Positions 1 through 8,279 of a stretch of DNA of 64,000 bases are shown here, one piece after another. Origin of the DNA: Saprospiraceae bacterium (GTDB taxonomy: Bacteria > Bacteroidota > Bacteroidia > Chitinophagales > Saprospiraceae); NCBI GenBank assembly GCA_020631105.1, contig JAHDHW010000002.1:80012-144011 (forward strand), in the 5' to 3' direction. Position 1 is the stretch's first letter; each line of letters begins with the position of its first letter. The translations under genes and the position numbers were made by a program. The notes below the pieces were generated by a model. That model saw nothing but the letters and a program-made list of their open reading frames with translations, had not been told where the DNA came from and made no database searches.

Positions 1-2
1 TA

Positions 3-3000
3 ATCAACTGGGCGATTGAGCCGATTGATAGTACTTATTTTGCGATGTGGATTGACCCGGATTTAGGATGTTACCTTGATGACTACATTGGTTGTGATAC
101 TGCTTTGAGTTTGATGTATGTATATAACTCTGATGCACTTGATGGTGTATCAAGTTGTAGTGATTGTCAAGGGGTAGCAACTTACTGTGAAGATATCCCG
201 ATGCTTGGGGTGGATTACTTCCGTGGACCATTAGGACCAAAGATCTTCATCAATGGTGTTGATGCTAGTGCAGGCTTACGTAATCCTGGTATTGGTGAAG
301 TTGCAGATACGATCCTTGAGTTGGGAATGACAGCCTTGACCTACTATAATAATGGTGGTACACAGCCTACTCCAACTCCAGGTACAACAGATCCTCAAAC
401 GGGTGTACCGCAACAGTTTTACAATTATATTTCTGGTTCTTGGCAGGATGGAACACCATTTACTTATGGTGGTGAAGGATATAATCCTGGAAGTACAGAA
501 TTTATCAACTTTGCATTTACAGAATCTCCGGATGATCCTAATGGTTGGTCAATGTTCCAGGAGAACCTTCCGGATGGTGACCGACGTACAATCCAGGCTT
601 CTGGACCTTTCCGTCTAGATCCTAGTGCGAAGAATGAGTTGATTATCGGAGTTGTTTGGGTACCAAATATTGACTACCCAGGTCCATCTACTCGTCGTTT
701 GATTACAGCGGATGAAGTTGCTCAGGCATTATTCGACAACTGTTTCGATATTACGGACGGACCTGATGCACCAGATGTTTGTTTTGTAGAGCTAGATGAA
801 GAAATCATCATTGCACTATCTAATGAGGAAACATCCAATAACTTTAGAGAAGAATACGCGGAAATCGATTTACGTGCTCCTCCATCTTTACCAGAGGAGG
901 AGAAGCAATACCGTTTTGAGGGATATAAAATTTTCCAACTGATCTCTCCAAATATTGAAGATTTCGATAATCCAGACGAAGCTCGTTTGATTTATCAGGT
1001 TGATATTAAAAATGGTATTGGAACGATCTATAACTGGGTAGAAACAGAAGTAGATAATCCGATTCCAGGAGGTAACGCTATATTTGAGCCTACTATTAAA
1101 GTTGAAGGCCAGGACGAAGGAGTATTACACACATTTAGTGTAACGGAGGATCAATTTGCATCAGGAGATAGTAGAGCCTTGATTAATCATAAGAAGTATT
1201 ACTTCTCAGTAATTGCTTATGCACATAATGAATGGCTACCATTTGATAATACTGTACCTCCAACTGGTGAAGGACAGAAAACACCTTATCTGGAAGGACG
1301 TCGTAATATCGGACCAGAATCAGGTATTGATGGTTACACTGTTATTCCTCGACCAATCGTAGATCGTTCTCTTAACGCAAGTTATGGAGATGGACCAATC
1401 GTAACCAGAATCGAAGGTATCGGTGCAGGTGGAAACTTCCTCGACGTTTCTAAAGAAACTCGTGAGGCTATGCTTTCTGGTGATTTTGATGGTCGTATTA
1501 CTTATACTGCAGGAAATAGTCCTATTAAAGTACAAGTGTACAATCCATTAGATATTGTGGATGGTGACTTTGAATTAATCTTCGATGATGGTAATGATAA
1601 TAATACCCTAGATGACGGTGCTCGATGGATTCTACGTGAGGTTTCAACTGGAGATGAAGTGATCTCTGAAGAGACGATCGATGACTTAAACGAGCAAGCT
1701 CTAGCACAATACGGATTCTCTATTAGTATCGGACAAACTGATGATGCTGGTGATTTAGGTGAAGGAAGAAATGGAGCGATCGGATTCGATTTGGTTTATG
1801 ATGATCCAAATGCAGAACAATGGTTTGCTGCTCTACCGGCACAGGCAGGTATTCCTTTCAACTACATCGCTAATAATGTTACGCAGATCGATGGAGATCG
1901 TACCTTAACGAATATCGCAAATGGTTTGGTTGTACCATACCGAAGTGTTGGTATTAGTTTGACTACACCATTGATTACTCCAGCTTGGGTAAACAGTGCG
2001 AATGGAACTGCAAATACTCAGAACCCATTAGGAAGCTTGAATAATGTAGATATCGTATTTACTTCTAACAAAGATCTTTGGAGTAGATGTGTAGTTGTAG
2101 AAACTGCTAATGATTTCTACTATAATGGTTTAGGTATTCCTACTGAAGGAGATGCTCAAAACTTTGAACTACGTCAATCACCGTCAGTAAGCCGAAGTGG
2201 TGGAGATGTACCAGATGAAGATGGATCAGGAACAACTGGTCTTGGTTGGTTCCCAGGTTATGCTGTGGATGTAGAATCAGGTAAGCGATTGAATATTTTC
2301 TTTGGAGAAAATTCAACCTACGATTGTGACGCAGTACCAACCTTCTGTGATGATCAAACATTATCCAGAGAACAATTGACAGGAAGAGACATGATGTTTA
2401 ATCCTACTTCTGATGTTGTACTTGCAGAGGTCGCTAATTTACCGGGGATTTTCCCTTACGGATTTGTATCAGGTGGACAGCACTTCTTCTATGTGACAGA
2501 TCAGGAATATGATGGCTGTGAAGCTATCGCTGAAGGATTACAAGGAGGTACTTTTGATAAGCTTAATGTAATTAAGCGAATCAAATGGACTGGATTCCCT
2601 TTACTTTCACCGGATGCTAGCTTACTATCATACGGAGACGGATTAATACCTGCTGATCTAACGATGAAGCTTCGTGTAGATAATCCATATAAAGCGGAAG
2701 TAGTCACAGGAGAGAATAATGGATTGAATAAGTACTTATTCTCTTTCAATGGAGCTGCTGCTGATGCTGCGGATACACCAGAAGAGATAGAGAATCAACT
2801 TGATGCGATTAGTGTTGTTCCTAACCCTTACTACGGTTATTCAGCATACGAAACGAGTCAGTTCTCTAATATCGTTAAGATTACTAATCTTCCTGCAAAA
2901 TGTACAGTAACGATCTTTACTTTAGATGGAAAGTTTGTCCGTCAATACGTTCGAAATGAAGAACGTGAAGCGAAAGATCTCAATTTTGCACCGATCGAAA

Positions 3001-3161
3001 GAGATCAGATTACGCCAGCATTGGAGTGGGACTTGAATAACAATAAAGGAATTCCAGTTGCCAGTGGTACTTACCTTATCCATATCGAAGCAGAAGGATT
3101 GGGAGAGCGCGTAATTAAGTGGTTCGGTATTGCACGACAGTTCGATCCAACTGGTTTATAA
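3..3161 (+). CDS. Large T9SS-type cell-surface protein, 5' end outside window
   Basis: The reading frame is open from base 3, so the gene begins before the window and at least 1,052 codons are visible. The visible part is rich in Asp, Asn, Gly and Pro with beta-sandwich-like spacing, and has a Cys-rich patch near its start (CSDCQGVATYC). The last ~110 residues begin VVPNPYYGYSAYETS, continue TIFTLDGKFVRQY and end GTYLIHIEAEGLGERVIKWFGIARQ. That is the FlgD-like/Ig fold seen at the C-termini of Bacteroidota secreted proteins, here a non-standard version of the T9SS C-terminal domain. A PorV-family gene follows 75 bp downstream, a common pairing in Saprospiria, which suggests a PorV-linked surface protein. 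Ligand and exact role are unknown. The short Met-initiated version at 45 is not the true start. Confidence 0.75.
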   Translation: MNWAIEPIDSTYFAMWIDPDLGCYLDDYIGCDTALSLMYVYNSDALDGVSSCSDCQGVATYCEDIPMLGVDYFRGPLGPKIFINGVDASAGLRNPGIGEVADTILELGMTALTYYNNGGTQPTPTPGTTDPQTGVPQQFYNYISGSWQDGTPFTYGGEGYNPGSTEFINFAFTESPDDPNGWSMFQENLPDGDRRTIQASGPFRLDPSAKNELIIGVVWVPNIDYPGPSTRRLITADEVAQALFDNCFDITDGPDAPDVCFVELDEEIIIALSNEETSNNFREEYAEIDLRAPPSLPEEEKQYRFEGYKIFQLISPNIEDFDNPDEARLIYQVDIKNGIGTIYNWVETEVDNPIPGGNAIFEPTIKVEGQDEGVLHTFSVTEDQFASGDSRALINHKKYYFSVIAYAHNEWLPFDNTVPPTGEGQKTPYLEGRRNIGPESGIDGYTVIPRPIVDRSLNASYGDGPIVTRIEGIGAGGNFLDVSKETREAMLSGDFDGRITYTAGNSPIKVQVYNPLDIVDGDFELIFDDGNDNNTLDDGARWILREVSTGDEVISEETIDDLNEQALAQYGFSISIGQTDDAGDLGEGRNGAIGFDLVYDDPNAEQWFAALPAQAGIPFNYIANNVTQIDGDRTLTNIANGLVVPYRSVGISLTTPLITPAWVNSANGTANTQNPLGSLNNVDIVFTSNKDLWSRCVVVETANDFYYNGLGIPTEGDAQNFELRQSPSVSRSGGDVPDEDGSGTTGLGWFPGYAVDVESGKRLNIFFGENSTYDCDAVPTFCDDQTLSREQLTGRDMMFNPTSDVVLAEVANLPGIFPYGFVSGGQHFFYVTDQEYDGCEAIAEGLQGGTFDKLNVIKRIKWTGFPLLSPDASLLSYGDGLIPADLTMKLRVDNPYKAEVVTGENNGLNKYLFSFNGAAADAADTPEEIENQLDAISVVPNPYYGYSAYETSQFSNIVKITNLPAKCTVTIFTLDGKFVRQYVRNEEREAKDLNFAPIERDQITPALEWDLNNNKGIPVASGTYLIHIEAEGLGERVIKWFGIARQFDPTGL

Positions 3162-3174
3162 GATTTTAATTAAT

Positions 3175-3209
3175 AGTGATGAATCTCAACTTAGTTGAGA
3201 TTCATCACT
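3175..3209 (+). terminator. Perfect 16-bp hairpin between surface protein and porV-like gene
   Basis: Arms 3175-3190 and 3194-3209 are perfect complements around a TTA loop. No T-tract follows, so it may be an mRNA-processing or 3'-stabilising hairpin that uncouples expression of the two genes. It makes a TTG start at 3195 for the next gene unlikely. Confidence 0.6.
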
Positions 3210-3236
3210 CATTCAATAGCAGAAAAAATATTTAAC

Positions 3237-4295
3237 ATGAATAAATTCTTTTACACCTTTCTAGCACTTTTGCTAACTGTAGGTAGTATAGAATGGGCAC
3301 ACGCCGGAAACCCTGATCGTCAAGGGGAAGCGGGAGCTGCTCAATTATTGCTCAACCCTTGGGCTCGATCGGCTGGTTTGCATACTATGACGATCTCTAA
3401 TGTCTCGGGTGTTGAAGCGATGCGTATCAACCCGGCAGGAGTTGTACGGGTAAATAAAACAGAATTTGTAGTAGGGAATACTCGCTACCTTGATGGTACA
3501 GATATTACATTAAACTCATTTGGACTTGCTGCTAAAGTAGGTAAGAATGGTGCTTTCGGCCTTAGTATTATGGCCGTTGATGTTGGAGATATTCCAGTGA
3601 CTACTGCAGAACAACCACAAGGTACTGGAGCAACTTTCTCTCCATCTTTATTTAATATGGGATTAGGTTATAGCCATATCTTTGAGAATAAAGTATCTGT
3701 AGGTATCGTCGCAAGAGTTGTTTCTGAGTCGACTGCTGATGTAGGCGCTTTTGGAATGGCAATTGATGCGGGGGTTCAGTATGTTACTGGTCCTCAGGAT
3801 AACTTCAAATTCGGAATTGCTTTGCGTAATATTGGTACTCCAATGAAGTTTACCGGACAAGGTCTTACGATCCAGGAGCAAAACCCTGATGGTCAGATCA
3901 GTTATGAGTTAACTTATTTCCAACGTGCACAGCAGTTCGAGTTACCTTCAACTTTGAGTATTGGTGGTTCTTACGATTTCTTGATCAATCCTAAGAATAA
4001 ATTGACAGTTGTAAGTGCTTTTACATCTAGTTCATTTTCACAGGATCAGATCGGAGCAGGTGTAGAATACACCTTCAATGATATGGTAATGCTACGCGGT
4101 GGCTATAAATACGAACTAGGTTCGTTTGAAGATGACGGAGTTCGTGCACCTATTTATACAGGTGTAAGTGCTGGAGTATCAATCAATGTACCTGTACGTC
4201 GTGGTAGTACTACTAAGTTTGGAATCGACTATGCATATCGTCATAGCCGTATCTGGAATGGTACTCATAATATTGCAGTACGAATTAACCTATAG
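3237..4295 (+). CDS. PorV/PorQ-family outer-membrane beta-barrel protein
   Basis: Predicted 352-residue FadL-like barrel of the PorV/PorQ group. PorV (LptO) accompanies T9SS cargo from the SprA translocon to the attachment complex at the outer membrane. The ATG at 3237 is chosen because it gives a clean signal peptide (MNKFFYTFLALLLTVGSIEW, cleavage near AHAG); an upstream TTG at 3195 lies inside a hairpin. The mature start GAAQLLLNPWARSAG followed by AMRINPAGV is typical of this family, as are the alternating strands with aromatic girdles and the C-terminal strand ending RHSRIWNGTHNIAVRINL. Its place behind a huge surface protein suggests a dedicated partner. Whether it is PorV itself or a paralogue cannot be decided here. 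Confidence 0.8.
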   Translation: MNKFFYTFLALLLTVGSIEWAHAGNPDRQGEAGAAQLLLNPWARSAGLHTMTISNVSGVEAMRINPAGVVRVNKTEFVVGNTRYLDGTDITLNSFGLAAKVGKNGAFGLSIMAVDVGDIPVTTAEQPQGTGATFSPSLFNMGLGYSHIFENKVSVGIVARVVSESTADVGAFGMAIDAGVQYVTGPQDNFKFGIALRNIGTPMKFTGQGLTIQEQNPDGQISYELTYFQRAQQFELPSTLSIGGSYDFLINPKNKLTVVSAFTSSSFSQDQIGAGVEYTFNDMVMLRGGYKYELGSFEDDGVRAPIYTGVSAGVSINVPVRRGSTTKFGIDYAYRHSRIWNGTHNIAVRINL

Positions 4296-4719
4296 TGAAT
4301 TTATGGCTGTACAAGGCCATACTATTTACAATATGATATAAAATGCCTATCTTTGAGGCATTATAATGATTCAAGAACGTTTCTATCAGTATGGTAGAAA
4401 CGTTCTTGGCTTATAGAAGGGAGGCCACCAAGAACATATTTATTCGCAGGCTAACAACCGCAGAACTAATGGCGTTCCAAAGCGTTTTTCTTCCAGAATC
4501 GGTGAAGTTGATTTCTAATTAACCATAAGGTACCGATCGATTTAGAATGAGGATAGAATCCGATTTTCAAGTCGCTTCATTTTTGGAAAAACGCAATGCA
4601 GTATCAAAATCTGAATACTGTTTTTACCTTTAGAATTTTCGTGCTTCTTAGGGTAGTCCTCGCGAGGATCGATGATCCTCCGGCGAAGCCGAGAATTGAA
4701 TTTTTAAAACTGTGTAATT
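4296..4719. other. 424-bp intergenic region: two hairpins, -7-like box, repeat fragment
   Basis: Contains a 7-bp hairpin (4342-4348/4356-4362) whose loop region carries TATCTTTG (4348-4355), a match to the Bacteroidota -7 box, and a terminator-like hairpin at 4372-4408. A 43-codon open frame (ATG 4391 to stop about 4521) starts inside that hairpin and has no family resemblance. A segment at 4471-4488 recurs with one inserted base at 22557-22575. No convincing gene is seen before greA. Confidence 0.4.
4372..4408 (+). terminator. 14-bp hairpin downstream of porV-like gene
   Basis: Arms 4372-4385 and 4395-4408 are perfect complements around a 9-nt loop. There is no strong T-run, so factor-independent termination is only moderately likely. 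Confidence 0.5.
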
Positions 4720-5193
4720 ATGTCAGAAAATACTTATTTAACAAAAGAAGGATACGAAAAACTTACCGAGGAATTGGAAGTGTTAAAAACCACAGAGCGG
4801 CAAAAAATTGCTGCCGCAATCGCAGAAGCAAGAGAAAAAGGCGACTTATCAGAGAATGCAGAATATAAAGCTGCAAAGGATGAACAAGGTATGCTTGAAA
4901 TGAAAATAAGCAAACTGGAGACTAAGCTCGCAACAGCAAAAATCCTCGATACAACAAATATTGATACCTCACAAGTAAATATCCTTACTACGGTAACAAT
5001 CCGTAACCTGGCGACTAAAAAGGACTTAACTTATACTTTGGTGCCTGAAGCAGAGGCAGATCTAAAAGCTAAGAAAATTGCTTCTAAATCACCAGTAGGC
5101 AAGGGACTGCTTGGTAAAAAGATTGGTGAAATCGCAGAAGTAGAAACACCAAGAGGAATCATTAAATTCGAAATTGTCAATATCACCCTATAA
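4720..5193 (+). CDS. greA: Transcription elongation factor GreA
   Basis: 157 residues, the normal GreA length. It rescues backtracked RNA polymerase by stimulating transcript cleavage through the secondary channel. The N-terminal antiparallel coiled coil (about 1-75) carries the diagnostic tip GDLSENAEY at 41-49, whose Asp and Glu coordinate the catalytic Mg2+. The C-terminal FKBP-like domain (about 80-157) includes SPVGKGLLGKKIGE. The ATG at 4720 gives the canonical N-terminus. The HIT-protein gene starts 5 bp after the stop, so the two are probably co-transcribed. Confidence 0.97.
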   Translation: MSENTYLTKEGYEKLTEELEVLKTTERQKIAAAIAEAREKGDLSENAEYKAAKDEQGMLEMKISKLETKLATAKILDTTNIDTSQVNILTTVTIRNLATKKDLTYTLVPEAEADLKAKKIASKSPVGKGLLGKKIGEIAEVETPRGIIKFEIVNITL

Positions 5194-5198
5194 ATACT

Positions 5199-5591
5199 AT
5201 GGCTAGTATTTTCAGTAGAATTGTTAATGGGGAAATCCCCTGCCATAAAGTTGCGGAATCTAATAAGTACCTCGCTTTTTTGGATATCAATCCTTTAGTA
5301 AAAGGACATACTTTGGTTATCCCAAAAGAAGAAGTCGATTATATCTTTGATTTAAACGATGACCTACTCGGAGGCCTAATGGTCTTTAGTAAAAAAGTGG
5401 CCAAAGCGATCGAAAAGACTTTTCCATGTGAGCGAGTCGGTGTTTCGGTAATTGGATTAGAAGTGCCTCATGCTCATGTTCACCTAATCCCTCTACAAGG
5501 GATGGGGGATATGAATTTTTCAAACCCCAAGCTTGACCTTTCACAAGAAGAACTCGCCGAGATCGCTATCCAAGTTCAAAAGAACTTTTAG
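5199..5591 (+). CDS. HIT family (histidine triad) nucleotide hydrolase
   Basis: 130-residue HINT-type protein. The triad HAHVH at 91-95 is complete, with His93 as the expected nucleophile, and the N-terminal FSRIVNGEIPCHKVAE is the usual HIT opening. Family members hydrolyse phosphoramidates such as AMP-amino acid adducts in the cytosol; the physiological substrate here is not known. It lies 5 bp behind greA and ends in a strong hairpin that overlaps its stop codon, marking the end of the greA unit. Confidence 0.95.
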   Translation: MASIFSRIVNGEIPCHKVAESNKYLAFLDINPLVKGHTLVIPKEEVDYIFDLNDDLLGGLMVFSKKVAKAIEKTFPCERVGVSVIGLEVPHAHVHLIPLQGMGDMNFSNPKLDLSQEELAEIAIQVQKNF

Positions 5592-5620
5592 CATTGTAGA
5601 GTAAAGTGCTAAAAGTTCTT
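5580..5620 (+). terminator. Hairpin ending the greA-HIT unit
   Basis: Perfect 14-bp arms 5580-5593 and 5607-5620 around a 13-nt loop. The left arm includes the HIT stop codon. No T-run follows. Confidence 0.55.
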
Positions 5621-5659
5621 AGGTTAATCCATTCCTGAGCTTACCTTTCGCTTAATTCG

Positions 5660-5667
5660 TATCTTTA
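5660..5667 (+). promoter_or_regulatory. TATCTTTA -7 box of ruvC (leaderless start)
   Basis: Matches the Bacteroidota TAnnTTTG -7 element at seven of eight positions. Only four bases (CAGT) separate it from the ruvC ATG, which puts the expected transcription start at the start codon. Confidence 0.55.
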
Positions 5668-5671
5668 CAGT

Positions 5672-6229
5672 ATGACTAATACCCGTCGCATATTAGGTGT
5701 TGATCCAGGGACGAATTTTCTGGGTTACGCAGTGATCCAAGTCCAAAAAAATAAACTAACCATAGTTAAAATGGGGGTGGTCAAAATGAAGCATCTCGAA
5801 TCGCAACCTCTAAAGCTCAAAAAAATATTTGAGAGGTTAACAGAAATTATAGGCTCTACCTCGCCAGATGAAATGGCTATTGAAGCGCCATTCTTCGGAA
5901 AAAATGTACAGTCAATGTTAAAACTTGGACGGGCACAAGGGGTCGCGATAGCTGCAGGAATTACCAAAGATGTAGAGATTACTGAATACTCCCCTAAAAA
6001 GATTAAACAATCAATCACTGGTAATGGTAATGCTTCAAAAGAACAGGTAGCAGCAATGCTCGCTAATATCTTGAAAGTGAAATTAGATGAACAAACCTTA
6101 GATGCTACGGATGCTTTAGCAACTGCGGTATGTCATTATTTTAAATCCAGTAGTGCATTATCAGGTACAAAACGATATAACGGATGGGATAGCTTCATTA
6201 AGGATAATCCTGACCGTGCGAAAGGGTAA
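5672..6229 (+). CDS. ruvC: Holliday junction resolvase RuvC
   Basis: 185-residue RNase H-fold endonuclease that cuts Holliday junctions together with RuvAB. The four catalytic acids are visible: Asp11 in GVDPGTNFLGYA, Glu71 in AIEAPFFGKN, and Asp144 and Asp147 in DATDALATAVCHY. The motif GNGNASKEQV is also standard. The partner ruvA lies 17 kb away at 22692, so the ruv genes are dispersed as is usual in this phylum. The ATG at 5672 sits four bases after a TATCTTTA box, suggesting a leaderless mRNA. Confidence 0.96.
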   Translation: MTNTRRILGVDPGTNFLGYAVIQVQKNKLTIVKMGVVKMKHLESQPLKLKKIFERLTEIIGSTSPDEMAIEAPFFGKNVQSMLKLGRAQGVAIAAGITKDVEITEYSPKKIKQSITGNGNASKEQVAAMLANILKVKLDEQTLDATDALATAVCHYFKSSSALSGTKRYNGWDSFIKDNPDRAKG

Positions 6230-6264
6230 CATTCAGCTCTTTCCTTATTAATAATAAACACGAA

Positions 6265-6272
6265 TACCTTTG
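6265..6272 (+). promoter_or_regulatory. TACCTTTG -7-like box overlapping the called start at 6270
   Basis: Exact match to TAnnTTTG, but its last three bases form the TTG used as the start of the next gene. Either the box is a chance match or translation begins further downstream, for example at the TTG at 6303. Confidence 0.3.
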
Positions 6273-7286
6273 CTTAAATTTCTTGATAACCGATTACTCA
6301 ACTTGATCATTAAGCTGGTCGTTGGATGTCTACTCTTTTGGGTGCTCTATCAGGAAATTTTTGCAAAAGAAGATATTGACCGGATTTGGGCAACCTTCTT
6401 GGAGCGATGGCAAACCCAGCCTTTGGATTGGTTAATTGCGGTATTATGCTTAATGCCGATCAATTGGATTGTTGAAAACCTCAAGTGGCGAGTACTCTTA
6501 AAAGATATTGAGGCCTTAAGCTTTATACAATCACAAGCTGCGATTTTTGCCGGCGTCACCTTTAGTATATTTACGCCTAATCGAGTCGGAGAATATGGTG
6601 GACGTATTTTATTTGTAAAAGCAGAAAATAACTGGAAAGCGGTCATCGCAACATTGGTTGGTAGTTACAGTCAGTTACTAGCTATTTTAAGTTTTGGAGT
6701 TCTGGGCTTTGGATTATATATGTCCGCATATTTTGAGTTAGAAAAAACACTTTTGCGGAGTGTACTATTTTTAAGTATTACCCTAGTATTGGTCTTGCTC
6801 TTCTGCTTTTATAATATATCGCTGTTGATCCCTTTAGGTCGAAGACTACCATTTGCCAATCGTCTTCGCGGCTTGGCGCGCAATGTCAATGTATTACGAT
6901 CTTACGATAATACAACATTGAGTAAAGCACTCTTTTACGCGGTCTTGCGTTATCTAATCTATACGTTACAATATTATTTGATTTTGAAGTATTTCGCGAT
7001 CGATGTTGCTGTCCTAGAAGGCTTTGCAGGGATTGCGACAATTTACCTTTTCCAAACTAGTATCCCCCTGCCTCCACTGATGGGACTAATTGCTCGAGGG
7101 AATCTGGCAGTACTGATCTGGACAAATTTTAGTGAGGATCAGCTCGGGATATTAGCAGCAACTTTTATACTTTGGATCATTAACTTAATTTTACCGGCGA
7201 TCATTGGAAGTCTGTTTATTAGCAATGTGAATATTGCAAGATCCCTGGGGATTGGAAGACAGTCGTCAAAAGATGAAGCTCCATGA
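6270..7286 (+). CDS. Flippase-like LPG_synthase_TM (UPF0104) membrane protein
   Basis: 338 residues with about eight membrane segments, matching the membrane domain shared by MprF-type phospholipid flippases and the AglD/UPF0104 family. The family signature is visible as FSIFTPNRVGEYGGR at about residues 96-110, and a second conserved loop reads TSIPLPPLMGLIARGN. No synthase domain is attached, so it would move or bind a lipid rather than make one; the substrate is unknown. The TTG at 6270 is the only early start after an upstream stop at 6255; TTG 6303 would remove 11 residues and cut into the first membrane segment. Confidence 0.75.
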   Translation: MLKFLDNRLLNLIIKLVVGCLLFWVLYQEIFAKEDIDRIWATFLERWQTQPLDWLIAVLCLMPINWIVENLKWRVLLKDIEALSFIQSQAAIFAGVTFSIFTPNRVGEYGGRILFVKAENNWKAVIATLVGSYSQLLAILSFGVLGFGLYMSAYFELEKTLLRSVLFLSITLVLVLLFCFYNISLLIPLGRRLPFANRLRGLARNVNVLRSYDNTTLSKALFYAVLRYLIYTLQYYLILKYFAIDVAVLEGFAGIATIYLFQTSIPLPPLMGLIARGNLAVLIWTNFSEDQLGILAATFILWIINLILPAIIGSLFISNVNIARSLGIGRQSSKDEAP

Positions 7287-7344
7287 TCTAAAAAAATAGA
7301 CTCTTTATAAGAGAATATTGTAATTTGAAAATAAATTTAGCCTT

Positions 7345-7953
7345 ATGCTCAAGAAAATATTAATTGGTCTTGGATTGATAGCAAGTTTAGTACTTGTATT
7401 TTATTTGACACGTGCGTACTACACCTGGTCGGATAATATCAAAGCGGAAGAACAATCTGAGGTACTCATGGAAAAAGTAAAAACGGTTGCAAAGCTAGTG
7501 ACCGTCGAAGGATATTTTTCCGAAGTTTATTCCTATCAGGATTACTGGAAATTTGACCTGTCCTGGTTTCAAAAGAAAGCACTAATCCGGGTGAAAGCGA
7601 AAGTATCTGTAGGATACGATTTAGGTAAAATGAGTATTGAAGCGCTTCCGCAACAAAAGAAAATAGTTATCAGTAATTTACCGGATCCTCAAATTATATC
7701 TATCGATCACGATCTTGATTATTATGATCTGGATGAAGGGTCATTTAATTCTTTTGACAAAGATGACTATAATAAGATCAACTCCAACGCTAAAGAAAAA
7801 ATCAGACAGGCTGCCGAGGCTAGTGATATATTTCTAACTGCTGAAACGCAAAGTAATGAGATGTTTGAGCTGATTCAGTTTATAGTTGAAGGCGCGGGCT
7901 GGGAGTTGGAGTATACCCCACGAATCGAGCAAACTGACACCTTACCTCAGTAG
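7345..7953 (+). CDS. DUF4230 family membrane-anchored protein
   Basis: 202 residues: one N-terminal membrane anchor (about 1-25, KKILIGLGLIASLVLVFYLT) followed by a soluble domain with the DUF4230 pattern, including VEGYFSEVYSYQDYW, VGYDLGKMSIEALPQ and the conserved hydrophobic strand KKIVISNLPDPQI. Family function is unknown; members are widespread in Bacteroidota and Firmicutes. The rhodanese gene begins one base after its stop region, so the two are translationally close and probably co-transcribed. Confidence 0.75.
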   Translation: MLKKILIGLGLIASLVLVFYLTRAYYTWSDNIKAEEQSEVLMEKVKTVAKLVTVEGYFSEVYSYQDYWKFDLSWFQKKALIRVKAKVSVGYDLGKMSIEALPQQKKIVISNLPDPQIISIDHDLDYYDLDEGSFNSFDKDDYNKINSNAKEKIRQAAEASDIFLTAETQSNEMFELIQFIVEGAGWELEYTPRIEQTDTLPQ

Positions 7954-7954
7954 C

Positions 7955-8245
7955 ATGAAGCATATTGATTACAAGGAGTTAAAAGTGTGGGAGAAAGACA
8001 AGATTCCGTTTCAATTGATTGATGTACGAGAACCTGAAGAACACGAATCCTTTAATATTGGAGGGGTGCTTATACCGCTTTCAGAAATTCGAATGGCTGT
8101 CCAACAAATAGCCATGGATCGACCAGTGGTTTTTTATTGTAAACGAGGTATCCGTAGTCAGATCGCAATTCAGAAATTACAACGAATATTACCCAAAGGA
8201 GATTTTTATAATTTATCCAATGGTATTATGCTCATCACTGAGTAG
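7955..8245 (+). CDS. Single-domain rhodanese-like protein
   Basis: 96 residues forming one compact rhodanese domain. The substrate-binding opening FQLIDVREPEEHE and the active-site loop YCKRGIRS (persulfide-forming Cys) are intact. Such proteins carry sulfane sulfur in the cytosol; the acceptor is unknown. The ATG at 7955, just after the preceding stop, is preferred over a longer frame starting at 7886 inside the DUF4230 gene, because the family begins right at KHIDYKEL. It converges with the minus-strand gene ending at 8280. Confidence 0.9.
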   Translation: MKHIDYKELKVWEKDKIPFQLIDVREPEEHESFNIGGVLIPLSEIRMAVQQIAMDRPVVFYCKRGIRSQIAIQKLQRILPKGDFYNLSNGIMLITE

Positions 8246-8279
8246 AATTATACACGCTTAAATTATCGCTGAATTATTT

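Noticed and set aside
3195..3236. Upstream TTG start for the PorV-family gene
   Set aside because: The TTG lies in a perfect hairpin arm and would put 14 polar residues before the signal peptide.
4596..4868. 90-codon frame running into greA
   Set aside because: Overlaps greA in another frame; Arg/Lys-rich nonsense composition.
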